Shown here: one piece after another, positions 7,977 through 15,491 of the stretch
Numbering within the stretch: position 1 is the stretch's first letter
Layout of the letters: every line of letters begins with the position of its first letter
Assembly: GCA_905199755.1 (NCBI GenBank)
Contig: CAJKHT010000048.1
Span: 1-21,261, forward strand
Origin: an uncultured Eubacteriales bacterium
GTDB lineage: Bacteria > Bacillota > Clostridia > UBA1381
DNA: 21,261 nt
Reading direction: 5' to 3'
The notes under the pieces: model-generated
The model's database searches: none
Seen by the model: only the letters and a program-made list of their open reading frames with translations
Told to the model about the DNA's origin: nothing
Made by a program: the position numbers and the translations under genes

Positions 7977-8104
7977 ATGAACGATAACCTATACACATCT
8001 GTTATGTTATATAAAACAACAATGGCGGCTGTTAAAAATATGCTGAAACAGAAACAAAAATCGCCCAAAAATACGGTTTGGAATTGTCGGTTATATATCG
8101 CTGA
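7977..8104 (+). pseudogene. Remnant of a SHOCT-like small protein, internally deleted and frameshifted
   Basis: From ATG 7977 the frame reads MNDNLYTSVMLYKTTMAAVKNMLKQ, a typical start of the small SHOCT-like proteins that precede serine recombinases in clostridial elements. It then continues in a nonsense frame to a TGA at 8114 (45 residues). A different frame from about 8050 reads ETKIAQKYGLELSVIYR followed by TGA at 8102-8104, which is the usual C-terminal end of the same family. The expected middle (a GLIT.EEY-like stretch of roughly a dozen codons) is missing. The simplest reading is a small deletion that also changed the frame. The start keeps a ribosome site (AAGGCGGTG). The family comparison is from memory. 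Confidence 0.65.
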
Positions 8105-8166
8105 AATCTCTTGACTTTATGCTCTTTTAGAGGGAATATGTATACAAACAAAGTAAGGAGGCAGAA

Positions 8167-9741
8167 ATGGATAGAACAGTTCAAAAAGTTCAATTTGAGG
8201 TTTCTCGGCAAATTGAGCTGATAAAAGTTGCCGCATACAGCAGGGTATCAAGCGGAAAAGATGCAATGCTACATTCGCTTTCGGCACAGGTAAGTTATTA
8301 TTCAAACCTAATTCAAAACCACGATGGATGGCTGTATTGCGGAGTTTATGCCGATGAAGGTATATCGGGAACGAATACCAAGAAAAGAGACGGTTTCAAT
8401 CAGATGATTGACGACGCCCTAAACGGTAAAATTGACCTCATAGTTACGAAGTCGGTCAGTCGATTTGCGAGAAATACCGTTGACAGCTTGGTGACCATTC
8501 GAGAACTGAAAGCAAAGGGTGTCGAGGTGTATTTTGAAAAAGAGAATATTTGGACGCTTGACAGCAAAGGTGAACTGCTCCTCACAATTATGTCATCACT
8601 GGCACAGGAAGAAAGCCGTTCAATATCGGAAAATATTACATGGGGCAAAAGAAAAAGCGCCGCCGACGGTAAGGTAAGCCTCGGATACAAGAATTTTCTC
8701 GGATACGATAAGGGTGATGGCGGCAGTCTTGTTATTAACCCCGAGCAAGCTGTTCTGGTTAAAAGAATATACAGAGAATTTATGCATGGAAAAACACCGT
8801 GTATGATTGCTCAAGAGTTGTCTGACGAAAACATACCCACTCCTTCCGGAAAATCATCTCACTGGCGTGTAAGCGTTATAAACAGTATCCTTACCAATGA
8901 AAAATATAAAGGTGCGGCACTTTTGCAAAAAACATTTACCGTTGATTATTTAAGCAAAAAAATGAAAACCAATGAGGGCGAAGTCCCGCAATACTATGTA
9001 GAAAACAGCCATGAAGCCATTATCCCTCCAAAAGAATGGGAGCAGGTTCAAAAGGAGTTTGTGCGGAGGAAAGCTATGGGACGAAAATACAGCGGAAACA
9101 GCATTTTTGCGACCAAGTTGATTTGCGAAGACTGCGGTGCGTTTTTCGGGCCTAAAGTTTGGAATTCAACGAGTGAAAAATATCGCAGAACAATTTGGCA
9201 ATGTAACGATAAATTCAAAGGGGATCGCAAGTGCAAAACTCCCCATGTTACGGAGGAAAATATAAAAAAAGCATTTGTTAAAGCCTTTAATATTCTCTTT
9301 GACCGCAAGGACGAAATAATTGAGAATTGCAAACTTGTTGCATCACGCCTGACGGATTGCACCGAAATCGATGAGCAAATCGAAAAGCTTAAACAGGAAC
9401 TTGAAATCATTGCCGAAATGACACGCAAATGCGTCAGCGAAAATGCGTCGGCACCTCATAATCAAGAAGAATACTTAAAACGCTATAATTCCTATGTCGA
9501 AAGATTTGAAGAAACAAGTAAAAAGTTGGCTGTGCTCGAAAATGACAAAACACTGAAAATTGCCCGTTGCGACTCATTCGAAAATTTTATAAACAGTTTC
9601 TCCGAAACCACAGGTCCGCTTCTTGCATTTGACGATGAACTTTGGCTTGCCATGGTTGATAAAGTTATTATAAAATCAGATGGAGTATTTAAATTTATTT
9701 TCAAAAACGAAACCGAAACAGAGGTTATGTCTAAAAAATAG
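8167..9741 (+). CDS. Large serine recombinase, probable integrase of the phage element
   Basis: A 524-residue recombinase that cuts and rejoins DNA through a phosphoserine link. The N-terminal resolvase domain (about 19-160) has YSRVS with catalytic S28, YADEGISGT (about 61-69) and KSVSRFARN (95-103) with the catalytic arginines R99 and R102. A Recombinase domain follows (about 170-300), then a zinc ribbon with C320, C323, C346 and C356, and a coiled coil (about 390-475) that in large serine integrases controls direction. All key residues are present, so it should be active. The RBS AAGGAGG precedes ATG 8167. It follows the lysis genes and the HTH/zinc-finger protein, the usual place for a prophage integrase near an attachment site. 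No attachment core could be identified by eye. Confidence 0.93.
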   Translation: MDRTVQKVQFEVSRQIELIKVAAYSRVSSGKDAMLHSLSAQVSYYSNLIQNHDGWLYCGVYADEGISGTNTKKRDGFNQMIDDALNGKIDLIVTKSVSRFARNTVDSLVTIRELKAKGVEVYFEKENIWTLDSKGELLLTIMSSLAQEESRSISENITWGKRKSAADGKVSLGYKNFLGYDKGDGGSLVINPEQAVLVKRIYREFMHGKTPCMIAQELSDENIPTPSGKSSHWRVSVINSILTNEKYKGAALLQKTFTVDYLSKKMKTNEGEVPQYYVENSHEAIIPPKEWEQVQKEFVRRKAMGRKYSGNSIFATKLICEDCGAFFGPKVWNSTSEKYRRTIWQCNDKFKGDRKCKTPHVTEENIKKAFVKAFNILFDRKDEIIENCKLVASRLTDCTEIDEQIEKLKQELEIIAEMTRKCVSENASAPHNQEEYLKRYNSYVERFEETSKKLAVLENDKTLKIARCDSFENFINSFSETTGPLLAFDDELWLAMVDKVIIKSDGVFKFIFKNETETEVMSKK

Positions 9742-9810
9742 AACAAACCAAAATATAATCGATTTTTTCAAAAATATAGACATAGGCTTTGAAAAATGCC
9801 CTGTTTTAGG

Positions 9811-9850
9811 GAAAAACAGCTCCTGCATTTGTTTGCAGGAGTTATTTTTA
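9811..9850. terminator. Bidirectional Rho-independent terminator between converging genes
   Basis: CTCCTGCA (9820-9827) pairs with TGCAGGAG (9834-9841), eight perfect pairs extended by a G-T and an A-T, around a 6-base loop. An A-run (9812-9816) lies before it and TTATTTTTA after it, so it can stop transcription from both the integrase (+) and the ParB-like gene (-). Confidence 0.85.
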
Positions 9851-9858
9851 TCAATATG

Positions 9859-10785
9859 TTAATCGGCATCATTTTTCGGAAAAAGCGAGTTTTGAACGCC
9901 TAAATTTGACTGCATTGCGGTTAAGCCGCCGATATCGTCACTTTCATAGGAAGCGGTATCCGCAAAATCCTCATCATCTATTACCTTAAAATCTTTTGAA
10001 TAAAGCTTATTCATAAAAAGTTTATTCATGTTCCCCTTCTTTCTGCCGTTATATGCGATAATCATTGCCTCGGCAAGCCCCATAGAACCTGTTCTGCGTT
10101 CTTTTCCGTTGCGAATCAATGTTTTTGGAGAGACTCGTCCGAGTTTTTCACGGAACATTTTTTCGTCAAGAGCATCGTTATAGGTTACAATTAATTTTGT
10201 AACGGCATTAAACATAATTGCACAAAATGAACTGATTTCTCCTTCCCATGTTGCAATGATAAGCCGCAAAGTGCGATTAAGTACATGGTAACCGTATTTT
10301 TCATAAATTCCTTCAATTGTTGATATGGCACAAATAATTCCGGGAGCTTTCTTATTACCGATTTTAAGTCCGTAAGACTCCACGAGTTCCTTAATCATAA
10401 GCTGGTCACTGTTTCCCGCCTCTATTTTCGCATTGAATTTTTCATAAGGCACAAGATTTTTGACATGTTTCATCTGTTCGGAAAAAATCGAGGCTTCTTC
10501 CTCGTAAGATAAATCGTCATAAATCATACACCAGACAGGACAGTCGCGCGACCCGGAAACCAAAGCCACAATTTCGATTGTATGCTGTCCGTTAAACACA
10601 TATTTTATCCCGTTTCTGCGGCTGACTTTTACCGGATTGATTTGATATACATCAAAATCCTCCGCTGTTCTGTCAATATGCGAATGAGAGAGTATTCTTT
10701 GATAGTCTTGGTTTGAAACAAGGTTCTTTATCGGAATCAGCTCAAAATGCACATTTGGCACATATTCTTTAAAATTTTCCATCAT
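9859..10785 (-). CDS. ParB-like (DUF6551-type) DNA-binding protein, last gene of the leftward operon
   Basis: A 308-residue protein with a ParB/Srx-like N-terminal domain. Residues about 14-90 run from FELIPIKNLVSNQDYQR to YVFNGQHTIEIVAL, where NGQHT (65-69) takes the place of the G-H-R-R box of ParB. The following DLSYEEEASIFSEQ fits the same fold. It resembles proteins labelled ParB-like or DUF6551 in phages and mobile elements. The rest (about 120-308) is helical with no name I can give. The known fold binds CTP or nucleotides and DNA; activity here is unproven because the box is altered. The RBS AAGGAGG precedes ATGATG, and the start overlaps the upstream stop by four bases. A terminator follows the gene. 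Confidence 0.7.
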   Translation of the reverse strand: MMENFKEYVPNVHFELIPIKNLVSNQDYQRILSHSHIDRTAEDFDVYQINPVKVSRRNGIKYVFNGQHTIEIVALVSGSRDCPVWCMIYDDLSYEEEASIFSEQMKHVKNLVPYEKFNAKIEAGNSDQLMIKELVESYGLKIGNKKAPGIICAISTIEGIYEKYGYHVLNRTLRLIIATWEGEISSFCAIMFNAVTKLIVTYNDALDEKMFREKLGRVSPKTLIRNGKERRTGSMGLAEAMIIAYNGRKKGNMNKLFMNKLYSKDFKVIDDEDFADTASYESDDIGGLTAMQSNLGVQNSLFPKNDAD

Positions 10786-11720
10786 TTTTCCTCCTTAATC
10801 AGGGTCAGCATTATATCAACTTCATCTCTGAGAGATTGAAGAGCGGATTGGAGTTTCTCTCTCGCCGTTTGAGATATGATGCTTAAATCCGCATTTGTTT
10901 GAGTGCGTTTTATGGAGCTGTTCCATGTCGGAATGGTAAGCGTAAGTTCGGTAACCTCCGCATCGGGGTCAAAATCAGGCATATCCTTTATGCTTGGCCC
11001 CGACAGTATTTCATCATAAGCGTTATTCAGTAAATTTCTTGATTGATTATACTTAAAATAAGGATTTCTGCTTCGGTTAAGATGTTTATTGACTGTCTTG
11101 AGTTCTTTTTCGGTTAGTTCGGACATCTTTATTACATTTTTATGTGCTATTTTGTAGCGCCCGGATAAAATTTTAGGGACAAGTTCCGGCTCCTTTGAAC
11201 CTATCACCTCAAGAGCTCTTGTATATTGCGCATATTTCAGCACCGTTCCCGGAGAAATATGGTTTTCTTCGCTGATACGCTGAGCGGTTTTATGCACGGA
11301 ACGTTCCGAATACGGTTTAATCTCTGACCGACCTTGAACATAATCATCTTCATTGCCGTATTGATTGTTTCCGTTTGCATTCTTTCTTGAATTTATAATT
11401 TTCTCGGACTCATACTGCATACCGATAAGGAATTTTCTCGTTTCATCGGAAATATTTCTTCGCCCGAGTTGATTTGCACATATCCAGGCAATCGCATCTT
11501 CATCACTGTCAAACTTCATTTCGCAAATAGCATACTCAATATTGTGCTTGGTACAGATTTCATATCTGTTATGACCGTCTATTATATACCCGTTCCATGT
11601 AATTATAGGTTCACGGCATCCGTCCCTTAAAATATTTTCCTCAAGCTGAAGATATTCCTGCCTTCGAAGAGGACGGATTAAATTCTTGAATTCTTTTTTT
11701 ATCTTTAATTGTCTGCTCAT
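10782..11720 (-). CDS. ParB N-terminal domain protein (partition or regulator type)
   Basis: A 312-residue protein from ATG 11720, chosen because AGGGGG lies 6 bases upstream; an in-frame TTG at 11741 has a poorer site. The N-terminal ParB-like domain (about 10-85) shows EENILRDGCREPIITW, the box GYIIDGHNRYEIC (DGHNR 48-52) and DSDEDAIAWICANQLGRRNI. A KorB/ParB-type HTH region follows (about 120-175, SVHKTAQRISEENHISPGTVLKYAQY). Such proteins bind DNA sites and serve in plasmid partition or as regulators. No ParA is present in the window, so a regulatory or recombination-accessory role is as likely as partition. It is the fifth gene of the operon, 10 bases after its neighbour. Confidence 0.85.
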   Translation of the reverse strand: MSRQLKIKKEFKNLIRPLRRQEYLQLEENILRDGCREPIITWNGYIIDGHNRYEICTKHNIEYAICEMKFDSDEDAIAWICANQLGRRNISDETRKFLIGMQYESEKIINSRKNANGNNQYGNEDDYVQGRSEIKPYSERSVHKTAQRISEENHISPGTVLKYAQYTRALEVIGSKEPELVPKILSGRYKIAHKNVIKMSELTEKELKTVNKHLNRSRNPYFKYNQSRNLLNNAYDEILSGPSIKDMPDFDPDAEVTELTLTIPTWNSSIKRTQTNADLSIISQTAREKLQSALQSLRDEVDIMLTLIKEEK

Positions 11721-11730
11721 AACACGCCCC

Positions 11731-12105
11731 CTAAGATTCAACTCTTACAAGAGTTTTTAACGAAAAAACCGCCATGTTATGTGAATTCACAATTATACCG
11801 CTTAATTTATATGTGCAGGAGCGGTTAAGACTCCCGATAATATCAAAAAGTTTATTTACAAATGCCTTGCTGTATAATTCGAAACAATTATCTGCCGCCA
11901 TGTATTGAGGTTTTATACGCTCCGCTTGATCGCCCGGAATCGAAACATTGACACCGCGTATTGCGACATGCTTGTTATTGGGATTTACAAGAAGCTGTAT
12001 GTATTTAGGGTCTCCCATAAGATGAATCATGCTTTTATATATCCGTATTCTGCTTTTTTTCAAATCTACGGAAATAGCAACTGCCGAATTTAAATTCTCT
12101 GTCAT
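11731..12105 (-). CDS. Small stand-alone relative of the recombinase C-terminal domain
   Basis: A 124-residue protein of no named family known to me. It lines up with the C-terminal domain of the recombinase two genes upstream and with the 240-residue neighbour. Residues 35-50 read YIQLLVNPNNKHVAIR against RVELLVNPITRKFAVR in the recombinase and YAQVLINRQNKILALR in the neighbour. Near residue 95 LNRSCTYKLSG matches WNTDYRYRIVG and WNPNYRYKLLG. It has no catalytic resolvase motif. The RBS AGGAGGAGAAAC lies in the end of the previous gene and the ATG overlaps that stop by four bases, so production is coupled. Inferred role: partner or modulator of the recombinase, not proven. Confidence 0.6.
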   Translation of the reverse strand: MTENLNSAVAISVDLKKSRIRIYKSMIHLMGDPKYIQLLVNPNNKHVAIRGVNVSIPGDQAERIKPQYMAADNCFELYSKAFVNKLFDIIGSLNRSCTYKLSGIIVNSHNMAVFSLKTLVRVES

Positions 12106-12824
12106 ATGGTTTCTCCTCCTGTTACACTTAATGGACTCTTTTGAATATTTGAACTCGTATCTTTGATGGAATACACTGCGTATCCGTCTACAATATCAAT
12201 CTGCATTGATTGTTTATGTTCATTAAACGGAAGACCGAATTGATTCTGCCACTCTGTTGGGAAATGCGGTGTTCTTGATGTTTTTTGTTTTCCGTCGTCT
12301 GTCAATGTCCTTTGGTATATTTCCGTTGCTGTCAAATCAAATGCAAGCATATATTCTGCATTTGAGTGAATAATTTTTCCGAGCAGCTTATATCTGTAAT
12401 TCGGATTCCATTCCATCATAGAAACTATTTTTGCAAAAAACAATCTGCATGTTATCGGTTTGGGTTTTCTCTTTCCTTTTGACATATAACTCCATTGAAA
12501 TGAGTCCCTTGCGCTTTCAAGGCATGGTCTTAAAGCCAGTATTTTGTTTTGGCGGTTTATTAAAACCTGGGCATAATCATACTCGGCGAATTTCTTCAAG
12601 CAAGCGGTGTTCACATAGAATTTGCAATTGTTAAAAGTAACGGAAGGCTCCTGCATATGTGCAAAAAATTCTCTCCTCACAACTTGAAAACCGTTAAAGT
12701 CAAAATCTTCGCCCAATTCGATTATTTCATCATTCTCATTTAATACAGGTGTCGGAATTTCATTTTTAATGCCCTTTAAAATTGACCCTGCGTAAATATC
12801 GTTATTGTTTAATTCATTCATCAT
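12102..12824 (-). CDS. Stand-alone paralog of the recombinase C-terminal domain
   Basis: A 240-residue protein from ATG 12824, selected because AGGAGG is six bases upstream; an upstream GTG at 12851 lacks such a site. Residues about 39-165 are clearly related to about 397-520 of the recombinase encoded just upstream: GEDFDFNGFQVVRREFF against AGDFDMRGFEVARAELF, then YAQVLINRQNKILALR against RVELLVNPITRKFAVR, then WNPNYRYKLLG against WNTDYRYRIVG. Further on, FPTEWQNQFGLPFNEH matches IPEEWTNNFGKQYYLH, so the similarity runs almost to the end. It contains no resolvase, HTH or zinc motif. The gene overlaps the recombinase by 11 bases. It is probably a duplicated piece of the recombinase kept as a separate subunit. 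Confidence 0.65.
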   Translation of the reverse strand: MMNELNNNDIYAGSILKGIKNEIPTPVLNENDEIIELGEDFDFNGFQVVRREFFAHMQEPSVTFNNCKFYVNTACLKKFAEYDYAQVLINRQNKILALRPCLESARDSFQWSYMSKGKRKPKPITCRLFFAKIVSMMEWNPNYRYKLLGKIIHSNAEYMLAFDLTATEIYQRTLTDDGKQKTSRTPHFPTEWQNQFGLPFNEHKQSMQIDIVDGYAVYSIKDTSSNIQKSPLSVTGGETI

Positions 12825-14718
12825 AGCAAACCTCCTGTGTGAAAAATTCACCTAATTCCTGTTTTATATATGTGCGAAGTTCATCGAAGTCAGTGACATT
12901 AATCTTATTTCCTGTGTCGGTCAACTGCCCTTCAAGACGCAGTTTCCAATCCGATTCACTTTGCGAGTTAAGTTCATTCCATGACCTTTCATGCAAATAA
13001 TACTGTTTTCCGAAATTATTTGTCCATTCCTCGGGAATAGCCCGTATTCGTTTTCCATATGGTGTTAAAGGCTTATATATCGAATGATTTCCATCCGCAT
13101 CTTCGGGATATTTATGAATAAGATGCGGTTTTAAAAATGCTTCCGAGTCTGCGGTATCGAATATATATGCGATTTCTTTGTTTTGTTCGTATACAGTTCC
13201 CACAATGCGATAACGATAATCGGTATTCCATCCGAAAAGCGAGTACAGCGTTTCATAAAAAGCAGTAATTGCAATATCCTTTGGTGCGTATGATTTCCCT
13301 GCATACTTTGAACAGACGACGCTGTGCTTGTTCTCCCGGTTTGTCGATCTGACGGCAAATTTACGTGTTATGGGATTTACAAGAAGTTCAACACGGTTGT
13401 TTTTTCCGAATTTTTTTGTGCAGACCGAGTTGATTTTTATTACTTTATCGCCGAATGTTACAGCCGGACAGCCCGCCGTGTTAAACAGTTCCGCTCTGGC
13501 AACCTCAAATCCCCGCATATCAAAATCACCGGCATCTACCTCCACCTCGACCTCGCCGCTGAATGATTCGTTAAGCAGAGGATTTTTGTCATCCTTATAG
13601 GCATGATGAGAAGCCTTGAGATAATCATCTTCTTTAAATCCCGCCCATTTGGGATTAATGATTACAAAACCTTTGAGTATCCCACTCTCTATCACACGCA
13701 ATTCGGGCAAAAACGAACGATGACCGTATTTTGCGTTATCAAGCAAACGCTGTACCGCAATAAAATCGTCTCGCGATACAATTGCCTCATGATGGTTTTT
13801 ATATCTGCTTCGCGGTCTCTGCCCGGTATTCTTTTTGGATTTATGGTCCCGAAAGTTCGGTGTGTAGGTTTTTCTTGTATAAACATCTCCGCAGTGGCGC
13901 TCATTTCTCAATATTTGAACAATTCCGCCCGACGTCCAGTTAATATTCCCCAAGTATGTTTTACGGCCGAGAGCAGTTAACGCATCTGCAATCTGCTTTG
14001 TTGAATAACCGTACAAATACATATAAAAGGCAAGCTTCACGGTAGGAGCTTCATCTTGATTTATAACAAGATTTCCTTCCGAATCATGTGTGTATCCCAA
14101 CAGTTTCGGTGTGAGAGGTATTCCGTTGTCGAGTCTCATTCGCAATGATGTTTCCATGCTTCTGCTTCTGGTATGGGATTCTTCTTCCGCCATTGTCGCC
14201 TGAAACGACAGTGCCATCTGCGAATCATCGTTTAATGAAAATATCGATTCCGATTCAAAGAAAACACCGACCGGCGGGTTTAGTTCCGCAAGCTCCCGAA
14301 CCATGCCGATTGTAATCATGACATTTCTCGCAAATCGTGATACGCTTTTTGTGACAATGAGATCGATTTTTCCGCTGCGACAGTCTGCTATCATATTATT
14401 AAACTCATCTCGATGTGCCAGCGATGTTCCGCTTATACCTTCATCTGCGTAAATTTTGACGAGAGTCCAATTCGGATGGCGGTTTACGAAATCCTCATAG
14501 TATATCTGTTGAAGTTCAAATGAGGTTGTCTGCCTTTGATCTCCTGTTGATACGCGAGCATATATTGCAACACGTTGATGAACATCGTTGTCATAGTAAT
14601 CAGCCTGTTTTTCGGCGGGAATATATTCGTAGTTATCTTCATCGATTGCAGCGTGCATTCTTCGCCTCGTCCGTTCTTTCAAAGCTTCTTTCTGCATTCG
14701 TTTGGTTTTATCAATCAT
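12814..14718 (-). CDS. Serine recombinase with an unusual C-terminal domain in place of the zinc ribbon
   Basis: A 634-residue protein from ATG 14718 (RBS AAAGGAG); a TTG seven codons upstream is less likely. The resolvase domain (about 50-195) has IYARVS with S57, KIYADEGISGT and KSVSRFARN (124-132), whose two arginines are present. A Recombinase domain follows (about 205-330, with LGYTHDSEGNLVI, INWTSGGIVQILRNE and HHEAIVSRDDF). Where a Cys4 ribbon is expected there is GILKGFVIINPKWAGF without cysteine pairs. From about 397 comes a ~220-residue domain shared with the next two genes. The catalytic residues indicate an active strand-exchange enzyme; its target is unknown. It overlaps the catalytically dead resolvase-like gene by 8 bases. 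Confidence 0.88.
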   Translation of the reverse strand: MIDKTKRMQKEALKERTRRRMHAAIDEDNYEYIPAEKQADYYDNDVHQRVAIYARVSTGDQRQTTSFELQQIYYEDFVNRHPNWTLVKIYADEGISGTSLAHRDEFNNMIADCRSGKIDLIVTKSVSRFARNVMITIGMVRELAELNPPVGVFFESESIFSLNDDSQMALSFQATMAEEESHTRSRSMETSLRMRLDNGIPLTPKLLGYTHDSEGNLVINQDEAPTVKLAFYMYLYGYSTKQIADALTALGRKTYLGNINWTSGGIVQILRNERHCGDVYTRKTYTPNFRDHKSKKNTGQRPRSRYKNHHEAIVSRDDFIAVQRLLDNAKYGHRSFLPELRVIESGILKGFVIINPKWAGFKEDDYLKASHHAYKDDKNPLLNESFSGEVEVEVDAGDFDMRGFEVARAELFNTAGCPAVTFGDKVIKINSVCTKKFGKNNRVELLVNPITRKFAVRSTNRENKHSVVCSKYAGKSYAPKDIAITAFYETLYSLFGWNTDYRYRIVGTVYEQNKEIAYIFDTADSEAFLKPHLIHKYPEDADGNHSIYKPLTPYGKRIRAIPEEWTNNFGKQYYLHERSWNELNSQSESDWKLRLEGQLTDTGNKINVTDFDELRTYIKQELGEFFTQEVCYDE

Positions 14719-15334
14719 TATCCCTGCTCCTTTCCGCAATCAGCGCAACAGCCCGGGTTTCATCATCGGGAAGCGTTTCCCGACCGGGATAAGGCAGAAA
14801 GGATTCATCTCTTAAATCTTCTTTGTAATATGATGCAAGTGTGTATATATCCTCCGATATAAAATATATCCCTATCGGAGGTGTTTGCGTGGCCAGCAAC
14901 CTTGCACAGAATGTTATTTCATACATCTTTTTTGATACATTAGATACTTTCTGAGTTAATATCAAATCTACTTTTCCGTTCATGGCATCATTAAGCAATC
15001 GGCTCCATTCCGGTGCGTTTTCCATATTCGGGGCCGACTGCCCTTCATCGATATAAAAATCCACCAATGTCCACTTGGGGCATAATGAGATTGTATCGGC
15101 AAATTGTTTTTTATGATAAGAAAGATAATCCTCGTACTTTGTTTGATTGAAATACCGTATGTATATGCCTATCTTAAATGGGGTTGAGGTATTTGGGTGT
15201 TCGTGTCGTATGGATTGAAGCCAGGACTTATGCTCGGCTATCTTAATGGCTTGCTCGGAATCATCTCCGAATGTCAGCGCAAACTGCGGTGTGGCAATTG
15301 CGGTTAATTTATCGAATACTTCAATTTCATTCAT
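14711..15334 (-). CDS. Catalytically dead resolvase-domain protein, first gene of the leftward operon
   Basis: A 207-residue protein related to the N-terminal catalytic domain of serine recombinases but without the active site. IYIRYFN (57-63) replaces IYARVST, so the catalytic serine is phenylalanine. FYIDEGQSAPN replaces YADEGISGT. TQKVSNVSKKM replaces TKSVSRFARN, so both catalytic arginines are gone (N and K). Other core positions (DFADTISLCPKWTLVDFYIDEG, NGKVDLILTQ, PPIGIYFISEDIYTL) are kept, so the fold is probably intact. There is no recombinase or zinc domain. It starts at ATG 15334 behind CGGAGG, directly after a good promoter, and overlaps the active recombinase. Inferred role: a regulatory dimerisation partner. 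A simple decayed gene is unlikely, as the frame and RBS are intact. Confidence 0.75.
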   Translation of the reverse strand: MNEIEVFDKLTAIATPQFALTFGDDSEQAIKIAEHKSWLQSIRHEHPNTSTPFKIGIYIRYFNQTKYEDYLSYHKKQFADTISLCPKWTLVDFYIDEGQSAPNMENAPEWSRLLNDAMNGKVDLILTQKVSNVSKKMYEITFCARLLATQTPPIGIYFISEDIYTLASYYKEDLRDESFLPYPGRETLPDDETRAVALIAERSRDND

Positions 15335-15370
15335 TGGCTGTACCTCCGGTATATAAATATCTATACGGGT

Positions 15371-15399
15371 ATTTTATAGTCAATCGGATAAAATGTAAA
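15371..15399 (-). promoter_or_regulatory. Promoter of the recombinase-ParB operon
   Basis: On the - strand, TTTACA (15394-15399) and TAAAAT (15371-15376) are separated by 17 bases, a good housekeeping-sigma promoter. The start codon of the first gene is 37 bases further at 15334. The palindromic element at 15401-15431 abuts it upstream. Confidence 0.75.
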
Positions 15400-15400
15400 T

Positions 15401-15431
15401 AAACCCACAGTCAGGTTATGACTATGGGTTT
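15401..15431. promoter_or_regulatory. Palindromic operator-like element, copy 1
   Basis: AAACCCACAGTCA (15401-15413) and TGACTATGGGTTT (15419-15431) form an inverted repeat with a 5-base centre and one mismatched position in 13. It ends four bases before the -35 of the leftward operon promoter. A related copy lies at 16530-16554. Position and symmetry suggest a protein-binding site, possibly for one of the two XRE proteins. As RNA it could also form a hairpin, but the clear terminator for the neighbouring gene lies elsewhere (15461-15491). Confidence 0.65.
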
Positions 15432-15460
15432 AAAAAATCAAAAATATTTTTAACAAAATC

Positions 15461-15491
15461 AAAAAAAGAGCAAGATGAAAGTATCTCGCTC
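15461..15491 (-). terminator. Rho-independent terminator of the leftward XRE gene
   Basis: On the - strand GAGCGAGAT and ATCTTGCTC (15483-15491 with 15468-15476) make nine pairs with one G-T wobble around a 6-base loop, followed directly by seven T (15461-15467). The hairpin begins within the stop codon of the XRE gene, so that gene is insulated from the operon downstream. Confidence 0.88.

Noticed and set aside
9859..11720. Plasmid partition system from the two ParB-like genes
   Set aside because: No ParA or replication initiator is in the window and the ParB box of one is altered, so partition is only one possibility.
10800..12100. Possible tRNA or attachment site within the leftward operon
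   Set aside because: Genes overlap or lie within 10 bases of one another and no cloverleaf or repeat was seen.
15401..15431. Palindrome read as terminator of the leftward XRE gene
   Set aside because: A better terminator with a run of seven T starts at the stop codon (15461-15491), and the palindrome recurs in the same place before another promoter, so a binding site fits better.
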